A stretch of DNA of 55,405 nucleotides from an uncultured Ruminococcus sp. (GTDB taxonomy: Bacteria; Bacillota; Clostridia; Lachnospirales; Lachnospiraceae), in the NCBI GenBank assembly GCA_900553885.1, contig USFD01000007.1, positions 1-55,405 of the forward strand, read 5' to 3'. The notes below the pieces were generated by a model. That model did no database searches. It worked only from the letters and a program-made list of their open reading frames with translations, and was not told the origin of the DNA. The position numbers and the translations under genes are program-made. How positions within the stretch are numbered: the stretch's first letter is position 1; every line of letters starts with the position of its first letter. Shown piece by piece: positions 1-8,342 of this stretch.

Positions 1-160
1 CTCAGGCCTTGCTTTTAATCAGATTTCAGATCCTTTATTTTTCTCAGATTCCGGAGTGGAACATGGATCCCGCATCCCGTATCTCCGTCCCGTTCTATCC
101 AGGAAATTCTGAATTTTTTCCGGTATTTCTTAATTCAAGTTCATTTCGGCAAATCCGAAT

Positions 161-1393
161 TTAATACCGATTATCAAATATCCTTGTGGATTTCTTTTCA
201 CTTCTCGGCAAATCACCTATGGACACTGGTTTTACATGTACCAGTATACCGATTTTTGTCTTGAATGCCTTCTGGATTGCCTGCTCTGCCTGTTTTTTAT
301 CTACGCCTTTATTTACCTCTACAAACAGTGTACACTCATCTTTTCCAAAGAGATGATCCAGCATGAACTGATATTCACTGGATGCCTCAGGCACTTCTTT
401 TAACATTTCCTCAATCTGGCTTGGGAAGATATTAACGCCCTTTACCTTTACCATATCGTCGGTACGCCCGATCAGGGTATCAATCCGCGGGAATCTGGAA
501 CCGCATTTACATTCGCCGGGGATAAATCTGGTCAGGTCGTGGGTGCGGTACCGGATCAGCGGCGCCCCCTGCTTTCTCAGGGTTGTAATTACCAGTTCGC
601 CCACTTCCCCGTCCGGAACATTTTCTCCGGTCTTCGGATCCACAATCTCAAAATACAGATAATCGTCCCAGTAGTGCATTCCGCATTCATAATCACAGCT
701 CATGGCGATTCCCGGGCCGTATACTTCCGTCAGTCCGTAAATATCATAGAGCTGCACACCCAGCTCGGCGGCAATACGGGCACGCATTTTGCTGCCCCAT
801 CTCTCAGAGCCGATCACACCCTTTTTCAGATAAATCTTATCTGTCAGGCCTCTTTTCCCGATCTCCTCTGCCAGCAGAAGCGCGTAGGAAGAAGTCGCGC
901 AGAGAACCGTCGACTTCATATCCTGCATCATCCGGAGCTGCTTTTCCGTATTTCCCGGTCCCATGGGAATGGTCATTGCTCCCAGATACTCTGCACCTGC
1001 CTGAAATCCGATTCCGGCGGTCCACAGGCCGTATCCCGGCGTGATCTGAATCCGGTCAAGAGCCGTAATCCCGGCCATTTCATAACAGCGGGCAAACATT
1101 TTTGCCCAGTCCTCCACATCTTTCTGTGTATAGGGAATGATAACCGGAATGCCGGTTGTTCCCGAAGAAGAATGAATCCGGACAATCTCTTCATCCGGCA
1201 CTGCCTGCAGTCCCAGCGGATAGGCCTCTCTCAGATCTCCTTTCCAGGTAAACGGCAGTTTTTCAAAATCCTCCTGGGATTTTATGGATTCCACATCAAT
1301 GCCTTTTAATTTTTCTTTATAGAAGCAGTCCTTTGAAGTGAGCTGACGAAGGTTTTCCTTGATCATCTCAAACTGCAGTTCCGTCATTTTCAT
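161..1393 (-). CDS. paaK: phenylacetate-CoA ligase family protein (aryl-acid AMP-forming ligase)
   Basis: This 410-residue adenylate-forming ligase would activate phenylacetate or a related aryl acid to its CoA thioester using ATP. The phosphate-binding motif SSSGTTG sits at residues 75-81. Further motifs follow in family order: DIYGLTEVYGPG in the middle, RYRTHDLT, and GRTDDMVKVKGVNIFP, which opens the mobile C-terminal domain. I start at the ATG at 1393 (MKMTELQF) because AGGAGGA lies 7 bases upstream; a longer reading would begin inside iorB. Only one base separates this start from the iorB stop, so the two are translationally coupled. Pairing with indolepyruvate oxidoreductase suggests interconversion of aryl pyruvates, aryl-acetyl-CoA and aryl acetates during aromatic amino-acid fermentation. 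The exact substrate cannot be read from the sequence. Confidence 0.88.
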   Translation of the reverse strand: MKMTELQFEMIKENLRQLTSKDCFYKEKLKGIDVESIKSQEDFEKLPFTWKGDLREAYPLGLQAVPDEEIVRIHSSSGTTGIPVIIPYTQKDVEDWAKMFARCYEMAGITALDRIQITPGYGLWTAGIGFQAGAEYLGAMTIPMGPGNTEKQLRMMQDMKSTVLCATSSYALLLAEEIGKRGLTDKIYLKKGVIGSERWGSKMRARIAAELGVQLYDIYGLTEVYGPGIAMSCDYECGMHYWDDYLYFEIVDPKTGENVPDGEVGELVITTLRKQGAPLIRYRTHDLTRFIPGECKCGSRFPRIDTLIGRTDDMVKVKGVNIFPSQIEEMLKEVPEASSEYQFMLDHLFGKDECTLFVEVNKGVDKKQAEQAIQKAFKTKIGILVHVKPVSIGDLPRSEKKSTRIFDNRY

Positions 1394-1394
1394 A

Positions 1395-1982
1395 TTACAT
1401 TCCTCCTGCTTTCCGGCCAAGCATCAGGGCCTTTTCATTTAAAGCAATAAACTTTTCTTTCACATTCTTTCTGACCGCATCCAGCATTTCCTCCGGCGTA
1501 ATGCCAAGAGCTCCGCTCTGAGCCGCCGCGCCGAGAAGCGCCACATTGAGCACTTTCGGAGAACCGGCTTCCCTGCAGATTGCCTCCCCGTCAATCAGGA
1601 TCAGCTTTCCTGCATGTTTCTTCAGGTATGCGGTCATTTCTTCCGCATTATAATTGCTTCCTCCCAGACTTGCCGTTACAGGCATTACAATCCGGCTGTC
1701 AGCAATAACAAGGCCGTCTTTTTTCAGATACGGCAGGCATCTGACCGCCTCTCCCGGCTCAAAAGCCAGAATTACATCCGCGCTTCCCACAGGAACCTGG
1801 GGCGAATAAATTTCATCTCCGATCCGCACGTGGCTGACAACAGATCCGCCTCTCTGTGCCATACCGATGGTCTCGGCAGTCCGCACAAAATTTCCCTTTT
1901 CCATAGCAGCATATGCGATCAGCCGGGAAGCCAGCACGACACCCTGGCCGCCCACGCCGCACAACAGACAATTCTTATTCAT
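1395..1982 (-). CDS. iorB: indolepyruvate ferredoxin oxidoreductase, beta subunit
   Basis: This 195-residue gamma-type domain (pyruvate/ketoisovalerate oxidoreductase family) begins with the nucleotide-fold signature CGVGGQGVV at residues 6-14, as usual for IorB. It partners IorA to oxidise aryl pyruvates to aryl-acetyl-CoA with ferredoxin as acceptor. The longest open frame begins 26 codons earlier inside iorA, but that extension matches no family sequence. The ATG at 1982 gives MNKNCLLCG, the normal N-terminus, and overlaps the iorA stop by 8 bases, typical of coupled subunits. Length is normal. Confidence 0.9.
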   Translation of the reverse strand: MNKNCLLCGVGGQGVVLASRLIAYAAMEKGNFVRTAETIGMAQRGGSVVSHVRIGDEIYSPQVPVGSADVILAFEPGEAVRCLPYLKKDGLVIADSRIVMPVTASLGGSNYNAEEMTAYLKKHAGKLILIDGEAICREAGSPKVLNVALLGAAAQSGALGITPEEMLDAVRKNVKEKFIALNEKALMLGRKAGGM

Positions 1983-3789
1983 GACAGTCCACCTCCCCGA
2001 TCGCTTCAAACGGGCATACAGCTGCACAGACGCCGCATCCGTAGCAGAACGATGCGTCAATCTTTACTGTATCCCCTTCTGTTACAATAGCCGGACATCC
2101 CAGTTCCTTGATGCAGACTTTACATTTCCGGCATTTTTCCTGTTTTACTTCATAACATTTTCCGGGTCTGGAAACCGCGATACAGGGGGAACGGAAAATC
2201 ACGGCCCGGACACCGCTTCCCTGAGCGGCCTCTTTTACCGTATCAACCGCCTCATTCAGCTTCAGCGGATCACACTCATAAATCCGCTCCACGCCGATTC
2301 CGCGGAGAATGGCAGGAATACTTACTTTTGCTGCCACGTCTCCCATAATGGTCTTTCCGGTTCCCGGGTGGGGCTGATGGCCGGTCATGGCTGTAGTGGA
2401 ATTATCCAGCACCACCAGCACAATATCGTTTCCATTATATACTGCATTTACCACTCCGGTTATTCCGGAGGCAAAGAATGTGGAATCTCCGATAAACGCA
2501 AAATTCACAGCATCCGGCTCAATCACGTGAAGGCCCTGGGCTATGGTCACTCCCGCGCCCATACACAGGCAGGTATCCACCATATCAAGGGGTTTTGCAT
2601 TGCCAAGGGTATAACATCCGATATCGCCGCTGAACACCGCCTTCTTTCCTTTCATTGCCTTTTTCACAGCATAAAAGGAAGCACGGTGGGGACATCCGGC
2701 ACAAAGCACCGGAGGACGGACAGGAAGTTCCGGCGCTTCCTCAGCGGCTTTTGCATCTGCTGCCGTGTCTTTGCCGGTTTCCTGCAGGAACCGCGCAAGG
2801 TCTTCCCGGATACTCTCTGTACTGTTTTCCCCGGCATTTTTCGTATGCCCGGTAAGTTTTCCATATATATTCACCGGCAGATGATGCTTTCCTGCAATCT
2901 GCAGCAGCTGCCTTTCAATCATGGGATCCAGCTCTTCCAGCACAAGCACCTCATCCAGCTCTTTTAAAAACCGGACTGCCAGCTGCTCCGGGAAGGGGTG
3001 GGGCGTGGAAATCTTCAGAAGAGGCGTTCCTTCCGGAAGTACTTCCCTTGTATAGGCATAACTGATTCCTCCTGTTACAATCCCCTTTTTTTTGTTTCCC
3101 TCCAGAATAAAATTCCGCTTATATCCGGACAGGACTTCCGACAGCTGTGCATTTCTCTTTTCAATCCGCACGTGATTCAGATAAGAAGTGCGGGGAAAGA
3201 TCACCCAGCGCATGGTATCTTTGATAAATCCTTCCGGCTCGCCGATGTCCAGATCCGGAAGGATCTCAATGCTGGCACATGCATGACAGACTCTTGTAGT
3301 CGGACGGAACAGAACCGGCGTCTGGTATTTCTCCGAAAATTCAAAAGCCTCCCCGATCATCTCGTACGCCTCTTCCGGTGAAGAGGGATCAAAAACCGGC
3401 AGTTTGGAAAACTGTCCGAATGTTCTGGTGTCCTGCTCCGTCTGGGAAGAGATAGGGCCCGGATCGTCTGCAGACACAATCACCATGCCGCCCTTTACCC
3501 CCATATACGCCAGGCTCATCAGCGGATCGGAAGCTACGTTCAGTCCCACCTGCTTCATGGTAACCAGCGTCCGCGCACCGGCATATGCCGCGCCTGCACC
3601 TACTTCCATGGCTGCCTTCTCATTCACCGACCACTCCACATGAATATGTCCGTCATTATGCTTTGCAATGGTCTCAAGTATCTCTGTGGACGGGGTGCCC
3701 GGATAGCCTGCCGCCATGCGCACGCCTGCGCGGATTGCGCCCAGGGCAATGGCTTCGTTCCCCATCACAAGTATCTTCTTACTGCTCAT
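1975..3789 (-). CDS. iorA: indolepyruvate ferredoxin oxidoreductase, alpha subunit
   Basis: This 604-residue catalytic subunit carries the thiamine-diphosphate domains and a C-terminal ferredoxin domain. Seen in order: a pyrimidine-binding domain (AAGYPGTPSTEI near residues 27-38), a central region with CAGCPHR, a TPP/Mg-binding core (FIGDSTFFASG and LDNSTTAMTGHQPHPG), and a tail with CRKCKVC and CYGCGVC clusters for two 4Fe-4S centres. This is the full IorA layout. It is the first gene of the iorA-iorB-paaK operon. AAAGGAG lies upstream of the ATG at 3789. A plausible -10 (TAAAAT) lies about 40 bases before the start, but no convincing -35 was seen. Confidence 0.93.
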   Translation of the reverse strand: MSSKKILVMGNEAIALGAIRAGVRMAAGYPGTPSTEILETIAKHNDGHIHVEWSVNEKAAMEVGAGAAYAGARTLVTMKQVGLNVASDPLMSLAYMGVKGGMVIVSADDPGPISSQTEQDTRTFGQFSKLPVFDPSSPEEAYEMIGEAFEFSEKYQTPVLFRPTTRVCHACASIEILPDLDIGEPEGFIKDTMRWVIFPRTSYLNHVRIEKRNAQLSEVLSGYKRNFILEGNKKKGIVTGGISYAYTREVLPEGTPLLKISTPHPFPEQLAVRFLKELDEVLVLEELDPMIERQLLQIAGKHHLPVNIYGKLTGHTKNAGENSTESIREDLARFLQETGKDTAADAKAAEEAPELPVRPPVLCAGCPHRASFYAVKKAMKGKKAVFSGDIGCYTLGNAKPLDMVDTCLCMGAGVTIAQGLHVIEPDAVNFAFIGDSTFFASGITGVVNAVYNGNDIVLVVLDNSTTAMTGHQPHPGTGKTIMGDVAAKVSIPAILRGIGVERIYECDPLKLNEAVDTVKEAAQGSGVRAVIFRSPCIAVSRPGKCYEVKQEKCRKCKVCIKELGCPAIVTEGDTVKIDASFCYGCGVCAAVCPFEAIGEVDCHE

Positions 3790-3889
3790 ATGTAAAAGCG
3801 CTCCTTTATCTCATACTATTTTCGTATTTTACCACACTAAAGTGAGAAAAGGAACAGAAAAATCTCTTTTCCCCTAAATATCTATATGA

Positions 3890-4042
3890 TATAATAATTG
3901 CGCTTCACGCAATTCAGCCCGATTCAATCGGGCTGCCCGGCTCTGCCGGGATTATACCTGGCAACCTGTGGCTTGAAAAGTAAATGCCCCTTCGCGGCGC
4001 TTCCTTTTCTGCGCGCACAGTATAATAATTGCGCTTCACGCA
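3890..4042. repeat. Intergenic 22-bp direct repeat with three consecutive hairpins
   Basis: The 303-base gap between the divergent iorA and methyltransferase genes contains an exact 22-bp direct repeat at 3890-3911 and 4021-4042, starting TATAATAATTGCG. The first copy begins a run of three perfect short hairpins: 3896-3914 (AATTGCG arms, 5-base loop), 3916-3934 (AGCCCGAT arms) and 3936-3950 (CCCGGC arms). Each repeat also contains TATAAT, which could act as a -10 box for the gene at 4093, though no good -35 is present. The structure looks like a small palindromic intergenic element rather than one terminator, because no U-tract follows. Function is not known. Confidence 0.6.
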
Positions 4043-4092
4043 TTTAACAGAGTAACTATTTCTGATAAGGATGAAAGAAAGGAACGGGAAAT

Positions 4093-4950
4093 ATGTGGAT
4101 TGCAGATAACTGGACAGACTATGAGGTTATTGACTGTTCAAAAGGGGAAAAACTGGAACGCTGGGGAGACTATATTCTGGTGCGTCCGGACCCTCAGGTC
4201 ATCTGGGATACCCCGAGGAAACACAGAGGGTGGAAACACCGGAACGGCCACTACCACCGCAGTAAAAAAGGCGGCGGCGAATGGGAGTTTTTCAGTCTGC
4301 CCAAGCAGTGGCAGATTCATTACGGCTCTCTTACTTTTAATCTGAAACCCTTCAGTTTCAAACATACCGGTCTCTTCCCGGAGCAGGCCACCAACTGGGA
4401 CTGGTTCTCTGAAAAAATCCGAAACGCCGGACGTCCCGTAAAAGTGCTTAATCTTTTCGCCTACACCGGAGGGGCTACGCTGGCAGCCGCGGCGGCAGGC
4501 GCACAGGTCACGCATGTGGACGCATCCAAAGGCATGGTCACCTGGGCCAAGGAGAACGCCGTATCATCCGGTCTGAAAGACGCGCCTATCCGCTGGCTGG
4601 TGGATGACTGTGTGAAATTTGTAGAACGGGAAATCCGCAGAGGCAATAAATACGATGCGATCATAATGGATCCTCCCTCCTACGGAAGAGGTCCGAAAGG
4701 GGAGATCTGGAAAATTGAAGATATGATTCATCCGCTGATACAGCTGTGTACAAAGATTCTGTCCGACAATCCGGTCTTTTTCCTGGTCAATTCCTACACC
4801 ACCGGTCTGGCTCCTTCTGTGCTGACTTACATGCTGGCCACAGAGCTGAAACCCTGGAAGGGACATGTCCGGGCGGAAGAAATCGGACTTCCGGTAACCG
4901 AGTCCGGACTGGTTCTTCCCTGCGGCGCCTCAGCAAGGTGGGAAGCATAG
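4093..4950 (+). CDS. class I SAM-dependent methyltransferase (RlmI/RlmK-like)
   Basis: This 285-residue protein has the Rossmann methyltransferase fold. Motif I is LNLFAYTGGATLAAAAAGA (residues 119-137), the acidic ribose-binding position is HVDASKG (141-147), and the catalytic-type motif MDPPSYGRG is at 192-200. The MDPPSYGRG form resembles COG1092 proteins, which methylate C5 of cytidine in 23S rRNA, but the N-terminal PUA domain of RlmI is absent. The actual substrate is uncertain. It is the first gene on the plus strand after the repeat-rich gap, with GAAAGGAACGGG upstream of the start. The small membrane-protein gene at 5040 follows on the same strand. Confidence 0.8.
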   Translation: MWIADNWTDYEVIDCSKGEKLERWGDYILVRPDPQVIWDTPRKHRGWKHRNGHYHRSKKGGGEWEFFSLPKQWQIHYGSLTFNLKPFSFKHTGLFPEQATNWDWFSEKIRNAGRPVKVLNLFAYTGGATLAAAAAGAQVTHVDASKGMVTWAKENAVSSGLKDAPIRWLVDDCVKFVEREIRRGNKYDAIIMDPPSYGRGPKGEIWKIEDMIHPLIQLCTKILSDNPVFFLVNSYTTGLAPSVLTYMLATELKPWKGHVRAEEIGLPVTESGLVLPCGASARWEA

Positions 4951-5039
4951 ATGTATGCCCGGACACACGCCGGCTTCTTATACCGGCGGATAAGCAGGGA
5001 GCCTTGTCAATCATTGTTTTTACTATACAGGGGGATAAA

Positions 5040-5582
5040 ATGAAACAACCGATCCAAAAGAAAGCGGCGGAATATTTCTTTTACTTTATTCTGTATTCCT
5101 TTATCGGCTGGGTCTATGAAGTATTTCTGGAAGTTGTGGTTTACCGCTGGGGTTTCTCCAACAGAGGGGTTCTGTTCGGCCCTTACTGTATCATATACGG
5201 TGTGGGAGCTCTGATTCTTATCTTCACCCTGGGCGGATTGAAGAAAAAACGGATCTGTACAGGCCGTCTGTGCATCACACCGCTTTTCGTTTTTATGGGA
5301 ATTGTGGGAATCACAACCGTACTGGAACTGGCCGGAAGCTATATCATGGAATTCCTCTACGGAGAGTGGCTGTGGGATTACACCCGGTTTTCCTTCAATT
5401 TTCAGGGGCGCATTGCCCTCAACCCCAGTCTCCGTTTTGGTGTGGGAGGCATGATTTTTCTCTATGTATTCCAGCCTCTCTTTGAAAAGCTCACCGCCCG
5501 CCTGTCTGACCGGACTCTTTATGCCGTCAGCGGCGTGCTGGCGCTTCTGTTTCTTACAGATCTGATTTTTACACTGTTTTAA
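5040..5582 (+). CDS. small membrane protein, putative ABC-transporter type IV family
   Basis: The 180-residue product is largely hydrophobic, with about five likely membrane segments. It resembles the putative ABC-transporter permease family PF06541, recognisable by YSFIGWVYEV near the N-terminus and by GPYCIIYGVGA. A longer frame exists upstream (from 4746), but it overlaps the methyltransferase in another frame. The ATG at 5040, preceded by GGGGGAT, gives the family-like MKQPIQKK start. No ATPase gene is nearby, so a transport role is only a family label. The end overlaps the convergent sirtuin gene by 14 bases. Confidence 0.7.
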   Translation: MKQPIQKKAAEYFFYFILYSFIGWVYEVFLEVVVYRWGFSNRGVLFGPYCIIYGVGALILIFTLGGLKKKRICTGRLCITPLFVFMGIVGITTVLELAGSYIMEFLYGEWLWDYTRFSFNFQGRIALNPSLRFGVGGMIFLYVFQPLFEKLTARLSDRTLYAVSGVLALLFLTDLIFTLF

Positions 5583-6297
5583 TTCTGCTGAATATTTCTC
5601 CAATAGGGGCGGCAATGCTCAGTTCAGCCCGGACTGTCTTTGCCGTCTCTGATTTATTAATCACAACCAGGTGTTTTCCACTGAAGTAATCGATAAATCC
5701 TGCTGCCGGATAGACTACAAGAGAGGTGCCGCCGATAATCAGCGTATCTGCCGATGCAATCGCTTCTACGGCGCCCTGGATTGTCTTCGGATCCAGTCCT
5801 TCCTCATACAGAACCACGTTCGGCTTAATTATACCTCCGCATTCACAGCGGGGAATTCCGGATGACTGTTTTACATATTGCGCGTCATAAAATCTGCCGC
5901 AATCCATGCAGTAGTTCCGGTGAATGCTTCCGTGCAGTTCGTACACCGTTCTGCTGCCTGCCGCCTGATGAAGCCCGTCAATATTCTGGGTTACTACCGC
6001 GGTCAGTCTGCCTGCCTTTTCCAGCTCTGCCAGCTTATAGTGCGCCGGATTCGGCTTTGCGTCAAGGATCATCATCTTCTCTTTATAGAAGTCATAAAAA
6101 GCTTCTGTATGCTGCATGAAAAAGCTGTGGCTTACCACCTGTTCCGGAGAATACTTATACTGCTGATGATAGATTCCGTCTGCGCTTCTGAAATCCGGAA
6201 TCCCACTTTCCGTGGAGACTCCCGCACCGCCGAAGAAAACAATACGGCTGCTGTCATCAATAATTTTCTGCAGTTCTTCTACTTCCTTTTCATACAT
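5569..6297 (-). CDS. cobB: NAD-dependent protein deacylase, sirtuin
   Basis: This 242-residue Sir2-family enzyme removes acyl groups from protein lysines using NAD. The NAD pocket GGAGVSTESGIPDFRS is at residues 23-38, QNIDGLH at 104-110, and the catalytic His is H122 in ELHGS. A structural zinc is held by C130, C133, C151 and C153. The Tyr/Arg pair that favours succinyl-lysine in CobB class III is not evident in YHQQYKYSPEQ, so a deacetylase-type preference is possible. Length is normal for bacterial sirtuins. It lies convergent to the membrane-protein gene and 36 bases after an HD-domain gene on the same strand. Confidence 0.9.
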   Translation of the reverse strand: MYEKEVEELQKIIDDSSRIVFFGGAGVSTESGIPDFRSADGIYHQQYKYSPEQVVSHSFFMQHTEAFYDFYKEKMMILDAKPNPAHYKLAELEKAGRLTAVVTQNIDGLHQAAGSRTVYELHGSIHRNYCMDCGRFYDAQYVKQSSGIPRCECGGIIKPNVVLYEEGLDPKTIQGAVEAIASADTLIIGGTSLVVYPAAGFIDYFSGKHLVVINKSETAKTVRAELSIAAPIGEIFSRIKTV

Positions 6298-6333
6298 GGC
6301 CTGACTCCTCCTTTTATTCCTGTTCTTTTGTTA

Positions 6334-6954
6334 TCAATCTGCCTGTAAATGTCCTTTTTCAATATGTTTATCCATAATTTCCAGCATTTTCTCCCACACA
6401 ATCTCTGACGTCTCCGGAATGCGGGCGTTCCGTCTGCACACCTGGGATTTGTGTACGCCGTGCTCCGTCCAGCTCTTTCCGTCAGACGCGTCATTGAGCA
6501 TAAGAGGCTGGAAATTATCCAGCAGATGAGCATACTTTGCCTCTGCTGTCTCATATGCTTCAAATTCATCCCACAGTTCCCGTAAACAGGTTCCCTGATC
6601 GTCCGGCAGAATTCCGAAAATCCGGTCCGCGGCTTTTACTTCCCGCTCTCTCTTGGTAGCCGCTCCCTCCGCGTCATACGCATAAGTGTCGCCGGCGTCA
6701 ATTTCCACCAGATCGTGGATCAGAACCATTGTCATAACCCGTCCCAGATCTACGTCTTCCTTTATATGTTCTTTCAGCAGCACCGCAGCCAGCGCCAGAT
6801 GCCATGCATGTTCCGCGTCGTTTTCTTTTCTCTTCCCGTCTGCCAGGTAAGTCTGCCGGAAAATATTTTTCTCCTTGTCCACTTCTGTCAGAAATGCGAT
6901 CTGCTTTTCCAGACGGCTTTTTTCTTCTGCTTTATTTTTCTCCATTCCGCTCAT
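6334..6954 (-). CDS. HD domain-containing protein (YfbR-like nucleotidase family)
   Basis: This 206-residue HD-superfamily metal-dependent phosphohydrolase resembles the COG1896 (YfbR/YGK1) group, some of which are 5'-deoxynucleotidases. The metal ligands are visible as EHAWHLAL (H49) and IHDLVEIDAGDTYAYD (H80, D81), with the extra D/E-rich segment characteristic of the group. GGAAAGGCGG precedes the ATG at 6954. It may be co-transcribed with the sirtuin just downstream. The substrate is not determined. Confidence 0.8.
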   Translation of the reverse strand: MSGMEKNKAEEKSRLEKQIAFLTEVDKEKNIFRQTYLADGKRKENDAEHAWHLALAAVLLKEHIKEDVDLGRVMTMVLIHDLVEIDAGDTYAYDAEGAATKREREVKAADRIFGILPDDQGTCLRELWDEFEAYETAEAKYAHLLDNFQPLMLNDASDGKSWTEHGVHKSQVCRRNARIPETSEIVWEKMLEIMDKHIEKGHLQAD

Positions 6955-7023
6955 CCGCCTTTCCTTCTCTGTTTTCTATCTGCCATTATAGCACATGTTG
7001 ATGCCGGCAGCGCCATGAGATAT

Positions 7024-7072
7024 AAAAATCCCCCGCATCCAAAGCTTCTGCCTTGCCATGCAGGGGATTTTT
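7024..7072 (-). terminator. Rho-independent terminator after the DUF6465-type gene
   Basis: AAAAATCCCC at 7024-7033 pairs with GGGGATTTTT at 7063-7072. Read on the minus strand, the stem is followed by a T-run, 28 bases beyond the stop of the gene at 7100. Confidence 0.7.
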
Positions 7073-7099
7073 CCGTTTTTCCATATTTTACAGTATATC

Positions 7100-7603
7100 T
7101 TACAGGTCAACTTTTCCGGTTGTGTCGCCGTTTACTACATAGTAAGCTGCAGACTCTTCCGGTTTCAGATAGATCTTGACATCTTTCATATCGCCGACTT
7201 TGTTCTTAAGTACTTTTGTCCAGATCTCTTTTACTTTCTGGAAGATCTCTTTCTCTGTGTACTCTTTGCCTGCAAACTGAAGGAATATCTCTGTCTTAAC
7301 TTCAGCCTTCTTTGCCGGAGCTTTCTTAGCCGCCGGTTTCTTAGCTGCTGCCTTCTTTGCCGGAGCTTTCTTCTCAGTAGTCTTTGTCTCTGCTGCTTTT
7401 GTCTCTTCTGGTGTATCTACTAAAACTGCTGCTTTTGTTTCAAGCTTCTTTGTTGTGTCTTTCTTTGTCTCGATTGCCTTTGCAGGTGCTTTCTCTGCTT
7501 TGGCAGCCGGTTTTGCTGTTTCCTTTGTTTCAGCGGCCGGCTTTACTGCTGCCTTTGTCTCAGCTGCTGCCTTTGTTGTTGAAGATGTTTTTTTAACTGC
7601 CAT
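7100..7603 (-). CDS. Lys/Ala-rich protein with C-terminal DUF6465-like domain
   Basis: The 167-residue product has two parts. The first 100 residues are low complexity, made of K, A, P, T and E repeats such as KKAPAKKAAAKKPAAKKAPAKK-type runs, similar to histone H1-like tails. The last 60 or so residues form a compact domain (from EIFLQFAGKEYTEKEI to the end) that I associate with DUF6465, common in Lachnospiraceae. The tail suggests nucleic-acid or polyanion binding, but no function is established. A strong terminator follows and GGAGGG precedes the start, so it is probably monocistronic. Confidence 0.65.
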   Translation of the reverse strand: MAVKKTSSTTKAAAETKAAVKPAAETKETAKPAAKAEKAPAKAIETKKDTTKKLETKAAVLVDTPEETKAAETKTTEKKAPAKKAAAKKPAAKKAPAKKAEVKTEIFLQFAGKEYTEKEIFQKVKEIWTKVLKNKVGDMKDVKIYLKPEESAAYYVVNGDTTGKVDL

Positions 7604-7763
7604 ACTTGTTTTTCCCTCCTAAAAACTAATTCCAACCAAGTATTTTCCGCCGCCGGCATTTCCCTGCCGGTGCCGCTTAGAATTCATCTTATTCCTCAAA
7701 GTTCCAATGGGATTGTACATCATTTTTCTGCAAACGTCAAATTTTTTGTACATTTGTCCGGCT

Positions 7764-8222
7764 TTATCCGGTCTTTTTGTTTTTCTCTCCATATCCTCTG
7801 AAAAAATCAGACAGACTGTTCAATGTTTTTATCAGAACGGGAATTTCCTCTTCGTTCAGATTTTTCAGAACCGCCTCTGCCATCTTTCTATGATATTCTT
7901 TATGATGGTTGAATGCTCTCTTTCCTTTTTCTGTAAGACCGATGAATACAACTCTGCGGTCTTCTTCGCTTCGTTTTCTGACTACATATTTCTTATTTAC
8001 CAGACTGTTGATGGCAGTGGTCAGCGAACCCGCCGTTATTCCCAGCTTTTTCGCCACCACAGACATGGTATTTCCCCCGGAAAGACCGATCGCCTCAATG
8101 GTATGCATATCATTGTTGGTTATATCCTTGAATTCATCGGTTATAATCGCTTCTTCTTCCAGCTTCAGTATTTCATTAAATAAATTGACCAGAATATCAT
8201 TGATTGTTTCATATGCATTCAC
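7764..8222 (-). CDS. fabT: MarR-family transcriptional regulator, FabT-like
   Basis: This 152-residue winged-helix protein has recognition-helix region ITAGSLTTAINSLVNKKYV (about residues 70-88) and wing KRSEEDRRVVFIGLTEKG, the typical MarR layout. Its place at the end of the fatty-acid operon, together with a FabT-like palindrome at the operon promoter, suggests it is FabT, which represses fab genes when bound to acyl-ACP. In streptococci fabT lies near the start of the cluster; here it is last, 120 bases after the previous gene. The symbol is inferred from context, not from detailed sequence recognition. Confidence 0.75.
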   Translation of the reverse strand: MNAYETINDILVNLFNEILKLEEEAIITDEFKDITNNDMHTIEAIGLSGGNTMSVVAKKLGITAGSLTTAINSLVNKKYVVRKRSEEDRRVVFIGLTEKGKRAFNHHKEYHRKMAEAVLKNLNEEEIPVLIKTLNSLSDFFRGYGEKNKKTG

Positions 8223-8342
8223 CGGTCCGTCTCCTTTCTTTCCGGGCGGTTTCTCTGGTGTTTCATCACCGGAATACCTGTTTCAACACAGAGAATACAG
8301 GCAGTGTCTGCCCGGAGAATCCGCGCTGCTTCCTGCTTTCTT

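Noticed and set aside
539..1309. Long plus-strand open frame (256 codons) opposite paaK
   Set aside because: It is the antisense shadow of the ligase gene. It has no ribosome binding site and its translation lacks any recognisable domain.
1867..2967. 366-codon plus-strand frame opposite iorA/iorB
   Set aside because: Composition is that of an antisense frame (rich in His, Ser, Cys), without motifs or start signals.
5007..5615. 202-codon minus-strand frame over the membrane-protein gene
   Set aside because: The plus-strand frame has hydrophobic segments and a family-like start; the minus-strand one does not.
7652..7670. GCCGGCA...TGCCGGT stem as terminator of the MarR gene
   Set aside because: No U-tract follows on the minus strand and it lies close to the start of the next gene; it may be incidental.
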